A model generated the notes under the pieces. The model ran no database searches and was not told the origin of the DNA. It saw only the letters and a list, made by a program, of their open reading frames with translations. From Contendibacter sp031732755 (GTDB lineage: Bacteria > Pseudomonadota > Gammaproteobacteria > Competibacterales > Competibacteraceae), in the NCBI GenBank assembly GCA_031732755.1, contig JAVMKI010000006.1:1-49264 (forward strand): a stretch of 49,264 nt of DNA, read 5' to 3'. Within the stretch, counting starts at the first letter, position 1. The number at the start of each line of letters is the position of its first letter. Below are positions 33,752 through 42,074 of this stretch, piece by piece. A program made the position numbers and the translations under genes.

Positions 33752-34753
33752 ATGCGCCTGTCGCCGTCCCTCTCGCCCGATCGCGCCGTGCCCTGTCGCG
33801 GTTGCGGCGCCACGCTCCCGGTCACGCTCTACCACGCGCCCGCGTTCGACGCGACCGACACGGCCACCTTCCGCCTGGTCCGCTGCGGACAGTGCGGTCT
33901 GGTCCGCACCGAACCGGTGTTGAGCGAAGCGCAACTTGGCGCCTATTACTCCGCCGACTATTACGGCGGCGGCTCGCGCAAATTCACCGCCCTGGTGGAG
34001 AGCTTCACCCGCCTCGACAATCGCCGCCGCGCGCGCCGTCTGTTGGCATTGCTGCACGGCGCCACGCCCGAAACTTCAAAACCGACGCGCATCCTCGATG
34101 TCGGCTGCGGTCGCGCCCATCTGCTGGCCGCCCTCGCTGACCTGGGTTGCGAATGCCATGGGGTCGAGCGCCAGGAATTCCCAACGCACGCCGCGCATCC
34201 CAACATCCGTTTCCATCGCGAGGGGCTGGAAAACCTGCCGGCGACGGCCACCGACTTCGACGCCGCCGTGTTCTGGCATACGTTGGAACACATGAGCGAC
34301 CCCGCCGCCACGCTGCGCGTCGTGGCGCAACGGCTGCGCCCCGGTGGAATCGTGGCGCTGGCCGTCCCCCATTTCGGCGGTTGGCAAGCGCAACTGTTCA
34401 AGAGCGCCTGGTTTCACCTGGACCTGCCGCGCCATACCCACCACTTCGACCGAACCACCCTGGAGCGGCTGCTGGTCCAGCAGGGCCTGCGCCCGTTTCG
34501 GACCAGCACCTGGGCTTTTGACCAGAACGTGTTTGGCTGGGTGCAAAGCCTGCTCAATGCCCTGGCCGGACCAGCCCGCGCCAACGCGCTGTACAGCCTG
34601 CTGAAGGATTCGCGCGGTCGGAAAGGGCGGTTGCTGGGTTGGCTGGCGGCGGCGGGAGCCGTCGCGCCACTGGCGCTGTTGGAATATCTGTTGTCGGGGT
34701 TGCTGGGATGCGGCGCGACACTGATCATCTACGCGCGCAAAACACCGGCGTGA
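33752..34753 (+). CDS. SAM-dependent methyltransferase with zinc ribbon
   Basis: A 333-residue class I methyltransferase. A two-knuckle zinc ribbon opens the protein (CRGCGATL and CGQCGLVRTEP), as in methyltransferases acting on sugar nucleotides. The SAM-binding motif ILDVGCGRAHLL is at about residue 113 and motif FWHTLEHMSDP follows. A hydrophobic segment lies near the C-terminus (AAAGAVAPLALLEYLLSGLLG), which may attach it to the membrane. It lies between the pilin terminator and the glycosylation genes, so a sugar or lipid-linked sugar substrate is plausible. The exact substrate is not known. The ATG at 33752 has no strong ribosome site. Confidence 0.8.
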   Translation: MRLSPSLSPDRAVPCRGCGATLPVTLYHAPAFDATDTATFRLVRCGQCGLVRTEPVLSEAQLGAYYSADYYGGGSRKFTALVESFTRLDNRRRARRLLALLHGATPETSKPTRILDVGCGRAHLLAALADLGCECHGVERQEFPTHAAHPNIRFHREGLENLPATATDFDAAVFWHTLEHMSDPAATLRVVAQRLRPGGIVALAVPHFGGWQAQLFKSAWFHLDLPRHTHHFDRTTLERLLVQQGLRPFRTSTWAFDQNVFGWVQSLLNALAGPARANALYSLLKDSRGRKGRLLGWLAAAGAVAPLALLEYLLSGLLGCGATLIIYARKTPA

Positions 34754-34770
34754 GTTGGCGAATGGTTTGA

Positions 34771-34786
34771 TGGCATGACAGTTGCC
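34771..34786 (+). promoter_or_regulatory. Second sigma-54-type promoter, before the GT2 gene
   Basis: TGGCATG-ACAG-TTGCC matches the sigma-54 consensus with GG (34772-34773) and GC (34784-34785) 12 bases apart. An AT-rich region follows. A start near 34797 would leave a leader of about 92 bases. It is a motif match; the activator is unknown, but the pilin promoter 1.7 kb upstream has the same type. Confidence 0.72.
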
Positions 34787-34888
34787 TAAATTAATTCAAT
34801 AAATTCCCTATATTTATATCCCCTCACTCGATCCCCTTTCGTCCAGAGGACCAAGAAGTCGAGCGGATATTGGACAGGATGACGATCC

Positions 34889-35656
34889 ATGTTGAAAGGT
34901 CAGAAAGTCGTCGTGGTCATGCCGGCCTACAATGCTGCCCGCACCTTGCAAAAAACCCATGCGGAAATTCCCCGCGAGGTGGTGGACGACATTATCCTCG
35001 TGGACGATCACAGCCACGATGACACCGCAGCCCTGGCCAGGACCCTGGGCATCGCCCATGTCGTGGTTCACGACAACAACCTGGGCTACGGCGGCAATCA
35101 AAAGACCTGCTACCGCACCGCCCTTGCGCTGGGCGCGGACATCGTGGTGATGATCCACCCCGATTACCAGTACACGCCCAAGCTGTGCGCCGCGATGAGT
35201 TGGCTGATCGCCGAGGGCGTATTCGACTGCGTTCTGGGATCGCGGATTCTGGGCGTGGGCGCGCTGCGTGGTGGAATGCCGCTTTACAAATTTGTCGCCA
35301 ACCGGGCGCTGACGCTGTTCCAGAATCTGCTGTTGTCCTACAAGTTGTCGGAATATCACACCGGTTATCGGGCGTTCTCCCGCAAGGTTTTGGAAACCCT
35401 GCCGCTCGAAAGCAACGACGACGATTTCATTTTCGACAACCAGATGTTGCTGCAAATCATTTACGCCGGGTTTCGCATCGGCGAAATCACCTGTCCGACC
35501 GTATACCTGGAAGATTCCTCCTCAATCAACCTGCGCCGGGCGACTCGCTACGGTCTGGGCGTGATCGCCACCACGCTGCACTACCGCCTGCATCGCCTAA
35601 AGCTGCGCCAGAGTTCGCTGTTCGCGCCGCTGGATTCTCGACTGCGGCAAGTCTGA
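34889..35656 (+). CDS. GT2 glycosyltransferase, polyprenyl-phosphate type
   Basis: A 255-residue GT-A glycosyltransferase of family 2. Features: VVMPAYNAARTL at the nucleotide-sugar fold, IILVDDHSHDDT, GYGGNQKTCY, and MIHPDYQYTP where the metal-binding DXD-like site is found in this group. The later HTGYRAFSRKVLE is typical of dolichol-phosphate mannosyltransferase relatives, which load a sugar from a nucleotide onto a polyprenyl phosphate carrier. No C-terminal membrane helices are present. It is preceded by a sigma-54-type promoter and followed 14 bases later by a TMTC-like gene. The sugar is not shown by the sequence. Confidence 0.85.
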   Translation: MLKGQKVVVVMPAYNAARTLQKTHAEIPREVVDDIILVDDHSHDDTAALARTLGIAHVVVHDNNLGYGGNQKTCYRTALALGADIVVMIHPDYQYTPKLCAAMSWLIAEGVFDCVLGSRILGVGALRGGMPLYKFVANRALTLFQNLLLSYKLSEYHTGYRAFSRKVLETLPLESNDDDFIFDNQMLLQIIYAGFRIGEITCPTVYLEDSSSINLRRATRYGLGVIATTLHYRLHRLKLRQSSLFAPLDSRLRQV

Positions 35657-35670
35657 TCACCTCCCCAACG

Positions 35671-37467
35671 ATGGCCACCATGCAAAACGCCGGCAATCCA
35701 GCCAAACCGTTCCTACTCTTCATGGCCGCCCTGGTGGTGATGGCCATTACGGTAGCGGTCTATTACCCCAGCCTGCATGGCGATTTCGTCTGGGATGATT
35801 TGCCCTATCTGATGGGTAATCCGCACATTCAAAAATTCAACTGGGAAAATGTGACATGGATGTTCACCACGTTTCACCTGTCCAACTGGCATCCGCTCAC
35901 CTGGCTCTCGTTTGCGTTTGATTATTATTGGCAGGGAGGATTGATCTCATGGGGATTTCATCTCACCAATGTCATTTTGCACAGCCTGAACAGCATCGGC
36001 CTGTTGTTCCTCGCCATACTGTTGCTCAATAAAGCGCGGGATCCCGCGCAAACCACCTTTTATCCCCAAACCAAAGTCATCGGGTTGGCGGCGTTTATCG
36101 CCGCTCTCTTGTTCGGCATTCACCCCCAACATGTGGAATCCGTGGCGTGGATGTCCGAGCGCAAGGATGTGCTGTGCCAGTTTTTCATTCTGTTGACTGT
36201 GATCTGCTATGTGTTCCACGCCGCCGCGACCACCAAAAAAATCCGACCGATCTGGTTTGGAGCAGCGCTGTTCTGTTTTCTGCTCGCGCTGATGGCCAAG
36301 CCAATGGCGGTTACCTTGCCGGTCGTATTGCTGTTGCTGGACGTTTACCCATTGCAACGCACGCCCTTAGCGCCGCCGCCTCATCCAACCGGCACGGCAT
36401 TGCCATGGCGCCGCATCCTGGTTGAAAAAATTCCCTTTTTTACACTCACGCTGATTTCCATCGGCATCACCCTGGTTGCGCAAACCAACGCCATCGTTTC
36501 CGCGGATTACATCCATCCATGGATCAGGGCCATTAACGCGATCAATAGCGTATTTCTTTACATTTCCAAATTTCTGCTGCCGATAGCCCTATCCCCACTC
36601 TACAATCACCCCGACTATCTCCAACATCCGCTCAGCGCCTTGACCCTAGTCGCTGGCTTCTTGATCGCCAATGTCTTACTGATTTATTACTGGGTTCAAA
36701 AAAAGTATTATCCGCTCGTCATCTGGCTATTTTATCTGGTCACGCTATCGCCCGTGATCGGCATCATTCAGGTTGGCGACCAGTCCGCCGCTGACCGCTA
36801 TGCTTACCTGCCCACGACGCCATTTTATATCCTGGTGGGCGTTGGAATCGCGCGGCTTTACCATCACCCGCGACAACGATTCGACCGCCTCATCCAATCC
36901 AGCCTGATCATGGGAGTTTTGCTCATTGCACTGGTGCTGTTCAAGCTAAACCGCGATCAGTTGCAAATCTGGAAAAATAGCCTGGTGTTCTGGACCTACG
37001 TCACTTTAGTCAATCCCACTAACTCCCTGGCGCACCACAACCTGGCTGTCGTCTATTTTTTTCAGAAGAAGGATTATGAAAAGGCACTGCATCACACTCG
37101 CCTTTCGATAGCCTATAGCCGCTTTCCCATCCTGGAACAGGTCTTGCTTGCTGAGATTCTCATGCCGCTCGGACAGTTTGAGGAAGCCATCAATGCCTAT
37201 CAAAATGCCCTTCGAGCCAAGGTAGACCCCAATCTGCGCCATGACTGCGCCCATTACAACATGGGATGGATGTACGCCAAACTGGGTCAGTTCGAAGCTG
37301 CACAACATGCATTGGCGCAAGTGCTCGCGGGTAGCCCGGAATATCCGCTGGCGCAAACGCTGTCGGCGGCGCTGACTGACCACGACCATGATCAAGCTGA
37401 GGTGGATCGTGTGCTAACCGCGCAGGGACGCTGCTTCAGTTACACCTTGTATTGGTCAAAGAAATGA
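35671..37467 (+). CDS. TMTC-like GT-C membrane transferase with TPR tail
   Basis: A 598-residue protein with about ten membrane helices and a TPR-containing C-terminus (TPR-like repeats from about residue 450: SLAHHNLAVVYFFQKKDYEKAL and HYNMGWMYAKLGQFEAA). The first loop has the acidic pair WDD (GDFVWDDLPYLM), at the place of the GT-C catalytic pair, and conserved blocks are NWHPLTWLSF, GIHPQHVESVAWMSERKDV, MAKPMAVTLPV and AADRYAYLP. TMTC proteins transfer mannose from a lipid carrier to Ser/Thr on proteins. Its neighbours, a polyprenyl-type GT2 and a flippase-like protein, fit the same chemistry. The substrate protein is not proven; the nearby pilin is the obvious candidate. The ATG at 35671 (alternative 35680) lacks a good ribosome site. 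Confidence 0.78.
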   Translation: MATMQNAGNPAKPFLLFMAALVVMAITVAVYYPSLHGDFVWDDLPYLMGNPHIQKFNWENVTWMFTTFHLSNWHPLTWLSFAFDYYWQGGLISWGFHLTNVILHSLNSIGLLFLAILLLNKARDPAQTTFYPQTKVIGLAAFIAALLFGIHPQHVESVAWMSERKDVLCQFFILLTVICYVFHAAATTKKIRPIWFGAALFCFLLALMAKPMAVTLPVVLLLLDVYPLQRTPLAPPPHPTGTALPWRRILVEKIPFFTLTLISIGITLVAQTNAIVSADYIHPWIRAINAINSVFLYISKFLLPIALSPLYNHPDYLQHPLSALTLVAGFLIANVLLIYYWVQKKYYPLVIWLFYLVTLSPVIGIIQVGDQSAADRYAYLPTTPFYILVGVGIARLYHHPRQRFDRLIQSSLIMGVLLIALVLFKLNRDQLQIWKNSLVFWTYVTLVNPTNSLAHHNLAVVYFFQKKDYEKALHHTRLSIAYSRFPILEQVLLAEILMPLGQFEEAINAYQNALRAKVDPNLRHDCAHYNMGWMYAKLGQFEAAQHALAQVLAGSPEYPLAQTLSAALTDHDHDQAEVDRVLTAQGRCFSYTLYWSKK

Positions 37468-37473
37468 GTGGAC

Positions 37474-38463
37474 ATGCAAATGAGAAACGACGCCATGAAA
37501 AACCCAGCGCATCCCAATGACTTCCTGCTCTATGGCAAGGTGGCTTTCACCGGCGGGCTTCTCTATCTGCTGTTTACGCGATTCGATGCGCAACAGGCAT
37601 CGAACTTGCTGAATCATACCCATGTTTCCGCGTTGCTCATGGCTGTTGTGGTGCATGCGCTGGTTTTTCTATGTGGTAACCTGCGCTGGTGGTTGTTGCT
37701 GCGGCACATACAGCCGACTTGCTCTTTTAGCGACACCACGCCGGCCTATTATCTGGGTCTGTTTTGCAATAATTTCCTGCCCACTGGCTTTGGCGGCGAT
37801 GTGGTGAGAGTGACCTATCTGTCGGCCAGGAACCACGAGGTCGGCAAATTGATCTCCTCGACTCTGGTGGATCGGGTGTTGGGACTAGTCGTTTTGCTAT
37901 TGACTGGATTACTGGCCATCCCCATGCAGAACATCTTTTCCGAAACGGAAAGACAGGCGCTGCTGTTATTGACCGGCGCGGTACTGGCCGCCATGGTGCT
38001 CGTCTTCTCCGGTTGGCTGTTGGCCTATCCGACTCTAGTCAAACGCTTTTATCAAAACGGCGCCAGGCAATCCGCTCTTTTCCTTAAAATCCACCACATT
38101 ATGAGCCAGTTCCTCCATTTGATCCGCCTCTATCAACAGGCACCGTGGCTATTACTCAGCGGCGTCGCGTTTTCCCTGTTGATCCAGGCGTTGGTGATTT
38201 TGGTTTACGCCATCCTTGGCGACAGTCTCGGCATCGAACTACCGCTGGCCAGTTATTTTCTGATGATTCCCCTAGTGATGCTGGCCACCAACATCCCCTT
38301 TTCCCTGGGAGGCTTGGGCCTGAGAGAAGGCGCATTAGTCGCCATGCTGGTCGGTATGGGCGTGGATTACCAGCAAGGCGTGTTGCTTTCCCTGCTCTAT
38401 TTACTCGTGCTGTGGTTGACGACCCTGCCCGGTGGATTGGTGCTTCTAAAAATTCGCCTTTAG
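37474..38463 (+). CDS. Flippase-like / UPF0104 membrane protein
   Basis: A 329-residue integral membrane protein of the lysylphosphatidylglycerol synthase transmembrane-region (UPF0104) family, with about eight helices. The family block NNFLPTGFGGDVVRVTYLSA is very clear and is followed by DRVLGLVVLLLTG and a late GGLGLREGALVAMLVG. Members of this family are proposed to move polyprenyl-linked sugars or act with glycosyltransferases; the role is inferred from the neighbours. Several starts are possible (GTG 37468, ATG 37474, 37480, 37495), all close to the previous stop. It ends three bases from the end of the convergent TMTC-like gene. Confidence 0.8.
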   Translation: MQMRNDAMKNPAHPNDFLLYGKVAFTGGLLYLLFTRFDAQQASNLLNHTHVSALLMAVVVHALVFLCGNLRWWLLLRHIQPTCSFSDTTPAYYLGLFCNNFLPTGFGGDVVRVTYLSARNHEVGKLISSTLVDRVLGLVVLLLTGLLAIPMQNIFSETERQALLLLTGAVLAAMVLVFSGWLLAYPTLVKRFYQNGARQSALFLKIHHIMSQFLHLIRLYQQAPWLLLSGVAFSLLIQALVILVYAILGDSLGIELPLASYFLMIPLVMLATNIPFSLGGLGLREGALVAMLVGMGVDYQQGVLLSLLYLLVLWLTTLPGGLVLLKIRL

Positions 38464-38466
38464 CGA

Positions 38467-40260
38467 TCAATACCGCTGATCTATTGTTTCCTGGTTCTTG
38501 TCATAGACGCGAACCGCTGTATAAACACGCGTTTTTTCGCAAAGGGGCAGATTGGAGAAAACCCGGTTATTCTCATCCACGGCGGTTGGCGACGTGCGTT
38601 CAAGGTATGGAATCAGCTTGCTTGCGATCAGGAACTCTGGATCACTGTCTGTCTTAACCCGTAGGAAAGCTTGCTGGGCTTCCGGCAACAGGCCTTTCCT
38701 GGCGTAAATCAAGCCAACATTATAATAAATGCAGCTTTCTGGAATACCCGCCTTATATTTCTTGGTCAGAATGTTCGCATAAACCTGTAACGCTTCGTCC
38801 AGCCTGTTCAATTTCAGGAAGGCTATGGCCATGGCGGGAAAGGAATACATCACCAGCCTTCCCAGCCTCCCAGCTTTTTCATAATACTTGATGGCTTCCT
38901 CATACCGGCCCTTATTGTAGTAATAATCACCAAGGCTCGAGTTGGCCGGGCCATGATCGGGCATTACCGTGATAATATGGTTCCATAGCCTGAACTCATT
39001 CGACCAAACCCGAGTTTGATTTTGTGTCAGGAACAGTAAAATCACGCTCGGGATAATGAATAAAGTTGTGGAAACAATCTTGAGGTAGACACTCTGATGA
39101 AAGAATAAATGCGCCAAACCACATCCAATCAATATATAAAAAGGGACGGTGGGTAAGTAGGCATAGCGATCGGCGGATGATTGCACCCCAACCTGTAGCA
39201 GTCCAAGAACAGGCAGCAATGCGACCACGTAAAATAGCCAGGCCGCCAACCAGTATTTTTGGCCTTTGGTCCAAAGATAGGCAAGAACGATCATGATCAG
39301 GCAAAAAGCGATCACTGGGATCAAACTGAACAGATCGTTGGGATCCGGAAAATCGTTGTATAAGGGAATCAGGTTTACTGGAAAAAGCATTTTGGAAATA
39401 TAAACGATAAGACTGTTGAAGGCGTTCAGTATTCTGACCTGGTAGCTGAGTTTTTCCAGCGAGGCAATCGCGTTGGCTTGCGCATGGATGGTTAGTAGAA
39501 CCAGCATCAAGGAAATCAGGATGAAAGGCCATTTTTCCAGTAACAAAGACCACCTGATTTTCAAACCTTGACCTGTTTCAACTTCTATCAGGTTTCTTTC
39601 CAGTGGATACAGATCCAAGATCATCAGCAGCACTGGCATCGTTACCGCCATGGGCTTTGACAGGATGGCGCACAGAAAACAGAATAATGCCGCCATGTAA
39701 TGGTAAGTCCGCCACCGGCCCTCGGTGCCGGCGTACTTCATGTAGAAAAGCAACGTTAGGAGAGTAAAAAATTGACACAACACATCCTTGCGCTCCGCCA
39801 GCCACGCCACCGACTCGACATGTTGGGGATGAATGCCAAACCATAACGCAGCGATAAACGCTCCAACCAAAACGTCCAGATCGGTATTCCTGAATAGAAA
39901 TTCCCTATGGCGATGGCGGTTTACCAGAGCAATGGCCAAAAGGAAAACCAGGATCGTATTGCAACAGTGCAGGAGAACATTCGTCAGCGCCACGCCCCAG
40001 AACGCATGATAAATCAGATAATCAAACGTGTAGGACAGCCATGTCAATGGATGCCAATTTGACACAAAAATGGAAGTGAACATCCATTTCAGATTTTCCC
40101 AAGTCAAAGCGGTAATGAAGGGATTATCGATCAAGTAACTGCCCGCGTCCCAAACCAGCCCACCCTTCAGGGCGTCCCTGTAGGCGATGAAAGTGATCCC
40201 AAATAACACCAAGATCGAAGCAGCCATGCTCAGCCAGAAGGTTCTCGCTTCACGATTCAT
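38467..40260 (-). CDS. Second TMTC-like GT-C transferase (paralogue)
   Basis: A 597-residue homologue of the protein at 35671-37467, one residue different in length and on the opposite strand. Shared blocks include NWHPLTWLSY, GIHPQHVESVAWLAERKDV, SKPMAVTMPV and SADRYAYLP, and a TPR tail (GDYYYNKGRYEEAIKYYEKA). At the first loop it reads GGLVWDAGSYLIDNP, with Ala in place of the second Asp of the WDD pair. The start at 40260 was chosen because AAGGA lies six bases before the ATG; the frame is open to 40362. It is divergent from the TfpZ-like gene, 72 bases apart, and convergent with the flippase gene. Confidence 0.76.
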   Translation of the reverse strand: MNREARTFWLSMAASILVLFGITFIAYRDALKGGLVWDAGSYLIDNPFITALTWENLKWMFTSIFVSNWHPLTWLSYTFDYLIYHAFWGVALTNVLLHCCNTILVFLLAIALVNRHRHREFLFRNTDLDVLVGAFIAALWFGIHPQHVESVAWLAERKDVLCQFFTLLTLLFYMKYAGTEGRWRTYHYMAALFCFLCAILSKPMAVTMPVLLMILDLYPLERNLIEVETGQGLKIRWSLLLEKWPFILISLMLVLLTIHAQANAIASLEKLSYQVRILNAFNSLIVYISKMLFPVNLIPLYNDFPDPNDLFSLIPVIAFCLIMIVLAYLWTKGQKYWLAAWLFYVVALLPVLGLLQVGVQSSADRYAYLPTVPFYILIGCGLAHLFFHQSVYLKIVSTTLFIIPSVILLFLTQNQTRVWSNEFRLWNHIITVMPDHGPANSSLGDYYYNKGRYEEAIKYYEKAGRLGRLVMYSFPAMAIAFLKLNRLDEALQVYANILTKKYKAGIPESCIYYNVGLIYARKGLLPEAQQAFLRVKTDSDPEFLIASKLIPYLERTSPTAVDENNRVFSNLPLCEKTRVYTAVRVYDKNQETIDQRY

Positions 40261-40332
40261 CTTGATTCCTTCAATCGGCATGAAAAGGTAAAATCGGATC
40301 CAACGCTTCATCGGGAAAGGAAGTTCATCGCC

Positions 40333-41094
40333 ATGACCAAACTTCGCGCTTTTACCATTCATCTGACCGCCAGCGCGGTGGTCTTTCTGGCCTTTCTAAG
40401 CGTCATGCTTTTGGTCTGGTACCCTGGTCCCTACTTTGAAATAGACGGTGGCTGGACGGTCTTGAAGATCCTGATCAGCGTGGATTTGGTATTGGGGCCA
40501 CTGCTCACGCTGATCCTCTTCAGACCCGGCAAATGGGGACTGAAATTCGACATGGCCTGCATCGTCGTCATGCAACTCGGTGCCCTGCTGTATGGCGGGA
40601 TGGTCATTTACCAACAGCGTCCGGCTTTTATCGTCTTCGTCGTGGATCGGTTTACCACCATCCCCACATCGGAAATCGATCCCGCCCAACTCAAATATCC
40701 AGAACTCCAGCACCCTGCGGGAACTCGCCCATTCCTGGCGCAGGCCAACTTTCCCGAAGACCCCAAGGCGCGGCAGGAACTGATGTTCGCCGTCCTGGGC
40801 GGTCACGCCAAGGATATCGAATTTCACCCCGAACTCTACGCACCCTACCGGCCGGACCTCCAACACCTGCGCACCCGCGGTATCGATATTCAGCAAATCA
40901 TGGCCCGCGGCGCGGAAGCCAAACAGGCCATCGAGCGATTTGTCAGCCGCCAGGGTGGTCGCCCAGAAGATTACCTGTATCTGCCGCTCAAGGGAAAAAA
41001 TAAGGACATCGTGCTGGCGCTGTCCCCACGGGATGGGATGCCCGTTGGCTTCATCAGCATCAGTCCATGGCTGGATGACTATCCAGCCAAGTAG
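40333..41094 (+). CDS. TfpZ-like type IV pilin accessory protein
   Basis: A 253-residue protein with an N-terminal membrane part. The entry (FTIHLTASAVVFLAFLSVML, then VWYPGPYFEIDGGW) and the following VDLVLGPLLTLILF and FDMACIVVMQLGALLYGG helices, plus a soluble C-terminal domain, match the TfpZ/pilin accessory family that sits next to pilin genes in Pseudomonas and relatives. These proteins are needed for proper assembly of their cognate pilin, but the mechanism is not known. Here it lies 6.7 kb from the pilin rather than next to it, with the glycosylation genes in between. GGAAG precedes the ATG at 40333 by about 9 bases. Confidence 0.78.
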   Translation: MTKLRAFTIHLTASAVVFLAFLSVMLLVWYPGPYFEIDGGWTVLKILISVDLVLGPLLTLILFRPGKWGLKFDMACIVVMQLGALLYGGMVIYQQRPAFIVFVVDRFTTIPTSEIDPAQLKYPELQHPAGTRPFLAQANFPEDPKARQELMFAVLGGHAKDIEFHPELYAPYRPDLQHLRTRGIDIQQIMARGAEAKQAIERFVSRQGGRPEDYLYLPLKGKNKDIVLALSPRDGMPVGFISISPWLDDYPAK

Positions 41095-41156
41095 AACGCC
41101 GAAATCCCTGGGCGAATGACCCTTGGGGTAACGCGCCGATTTTTACCGAATGCCGC

Positions 41157-42074
41157 TCACACCACCCACATCAGCACCGCCGGCAAAGTTGCCAGCGCCA
41201 CCGCTGTTTCCACGGTGATAATGGCGGCGATCAGCGACAGGTCGCCACCCAGTTGCCGCGCCAGGATGTAAGCGGCGGACGCTCCCGGCAGCGCGGCGAA
41301 AGTCACCAGCACCGCCATCTCCAGCCGCCCCGGTTGCAACAGACCACACAATCCCGCCGTCAGTGCTGGCAACACAAGCAGTTTCAGCACGCTGACCGCC
41401 GCCAGCAATCCCGGTCGTCGCAGGCCATCCAGCCGCAGCCCGGCCCCGACCGCCAGCAATCCCAGCGGCAGCGCGGCGCGTGCCAGAATGTCCAGCACCG
41501 CCGCCGAACCCCATGGCAAACCGATTCCGCTCAGGTTCAGCCCGATCCCGATCAGGCAGCCCAGGATCAACGGGTTGGTCATCAATCCACGCGTCACGCC
41601 GGCCACGGTGGCCGAACCACCGGCGTGAATCGTCAATACCAGCACGCACAAGACGTTGATCAGCGGAATCATGATCGCCATTACCAGCGCCGCCACCGTT
41701 CCACCCTCGGCATGGAACACCGCCAGCGCCACCGCCAGCCCGACGTAGGTATTGAAACGGATCACGCCCTGATACACTGAGGTGAACGCCGGCCCATCCA
41801 CCCGCAACCAGGGCCGTAGTGTGTAGATCAGCGCCGTCATGCCCAAAAGCATCATCACGATCACCGCCGCCACTGGCCCGACCGCGTAATCGCCCAGGTG
41901 GGACAGCGCCAGCCGATGCACCAACAATGCTGGAAACAGGATGAAGTAGGTGAAGCGCTCGGCCGTCGGCCAGAATCCATCGCCGGGGAAGCCAAACCGC
42001 CGCAGTCCCAGACCCAACAGAATGAGCGCGAAAATGGGACCCAATGCGCCGAGGATGAGCGGGAGCTGGTTCAT
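41157..42074 (-). CDS. AEC family permease (auxin efflux carrier type)
   Basis: A 305-residue membrane protein with about ten helices in the two-half AEC arrangement. Landmarks are LPLILGALGPIFALILLGLGLRR (as two short blocks), GVIRFNTYVGLAVALAVFH, NPLILGCLIGIGLN and ALPGASAAYILARQLGGD. AEC carriers export or take up organic acids and auxin-like compounds; the substrate is unknown here. Its start overlaps the stop of argE (ATGA), so the two form an operon on the minus strand. Confidence 0.85.
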   Translation of the reverse strand: MNQLPLILGALGPIFALILLGLGLRRFGFPGDGFWPTAERFTYFILFPALLVHRLALSHLGDYAVGPVAAVIVMMLLGMTALIYTLRPWLRVDGPAFTSVYQGVIRFNTYVGLAVALAVFHAEGGTVAALVMAIMIPLINVLCVLVLTIHAGGSATVAGVTRGLMTNPLILGCLIGIGLNLSGIGLPWGSAAVLDILARAALPLGLLAVGAGLRLDGLRRPGLLAAVSVLKLLVLPALTAGLCGLLQPGRLEMAVLVTFAALPGASAAYILARQLGGDLSLIAAIITVETAVALATLPAVLMWVV

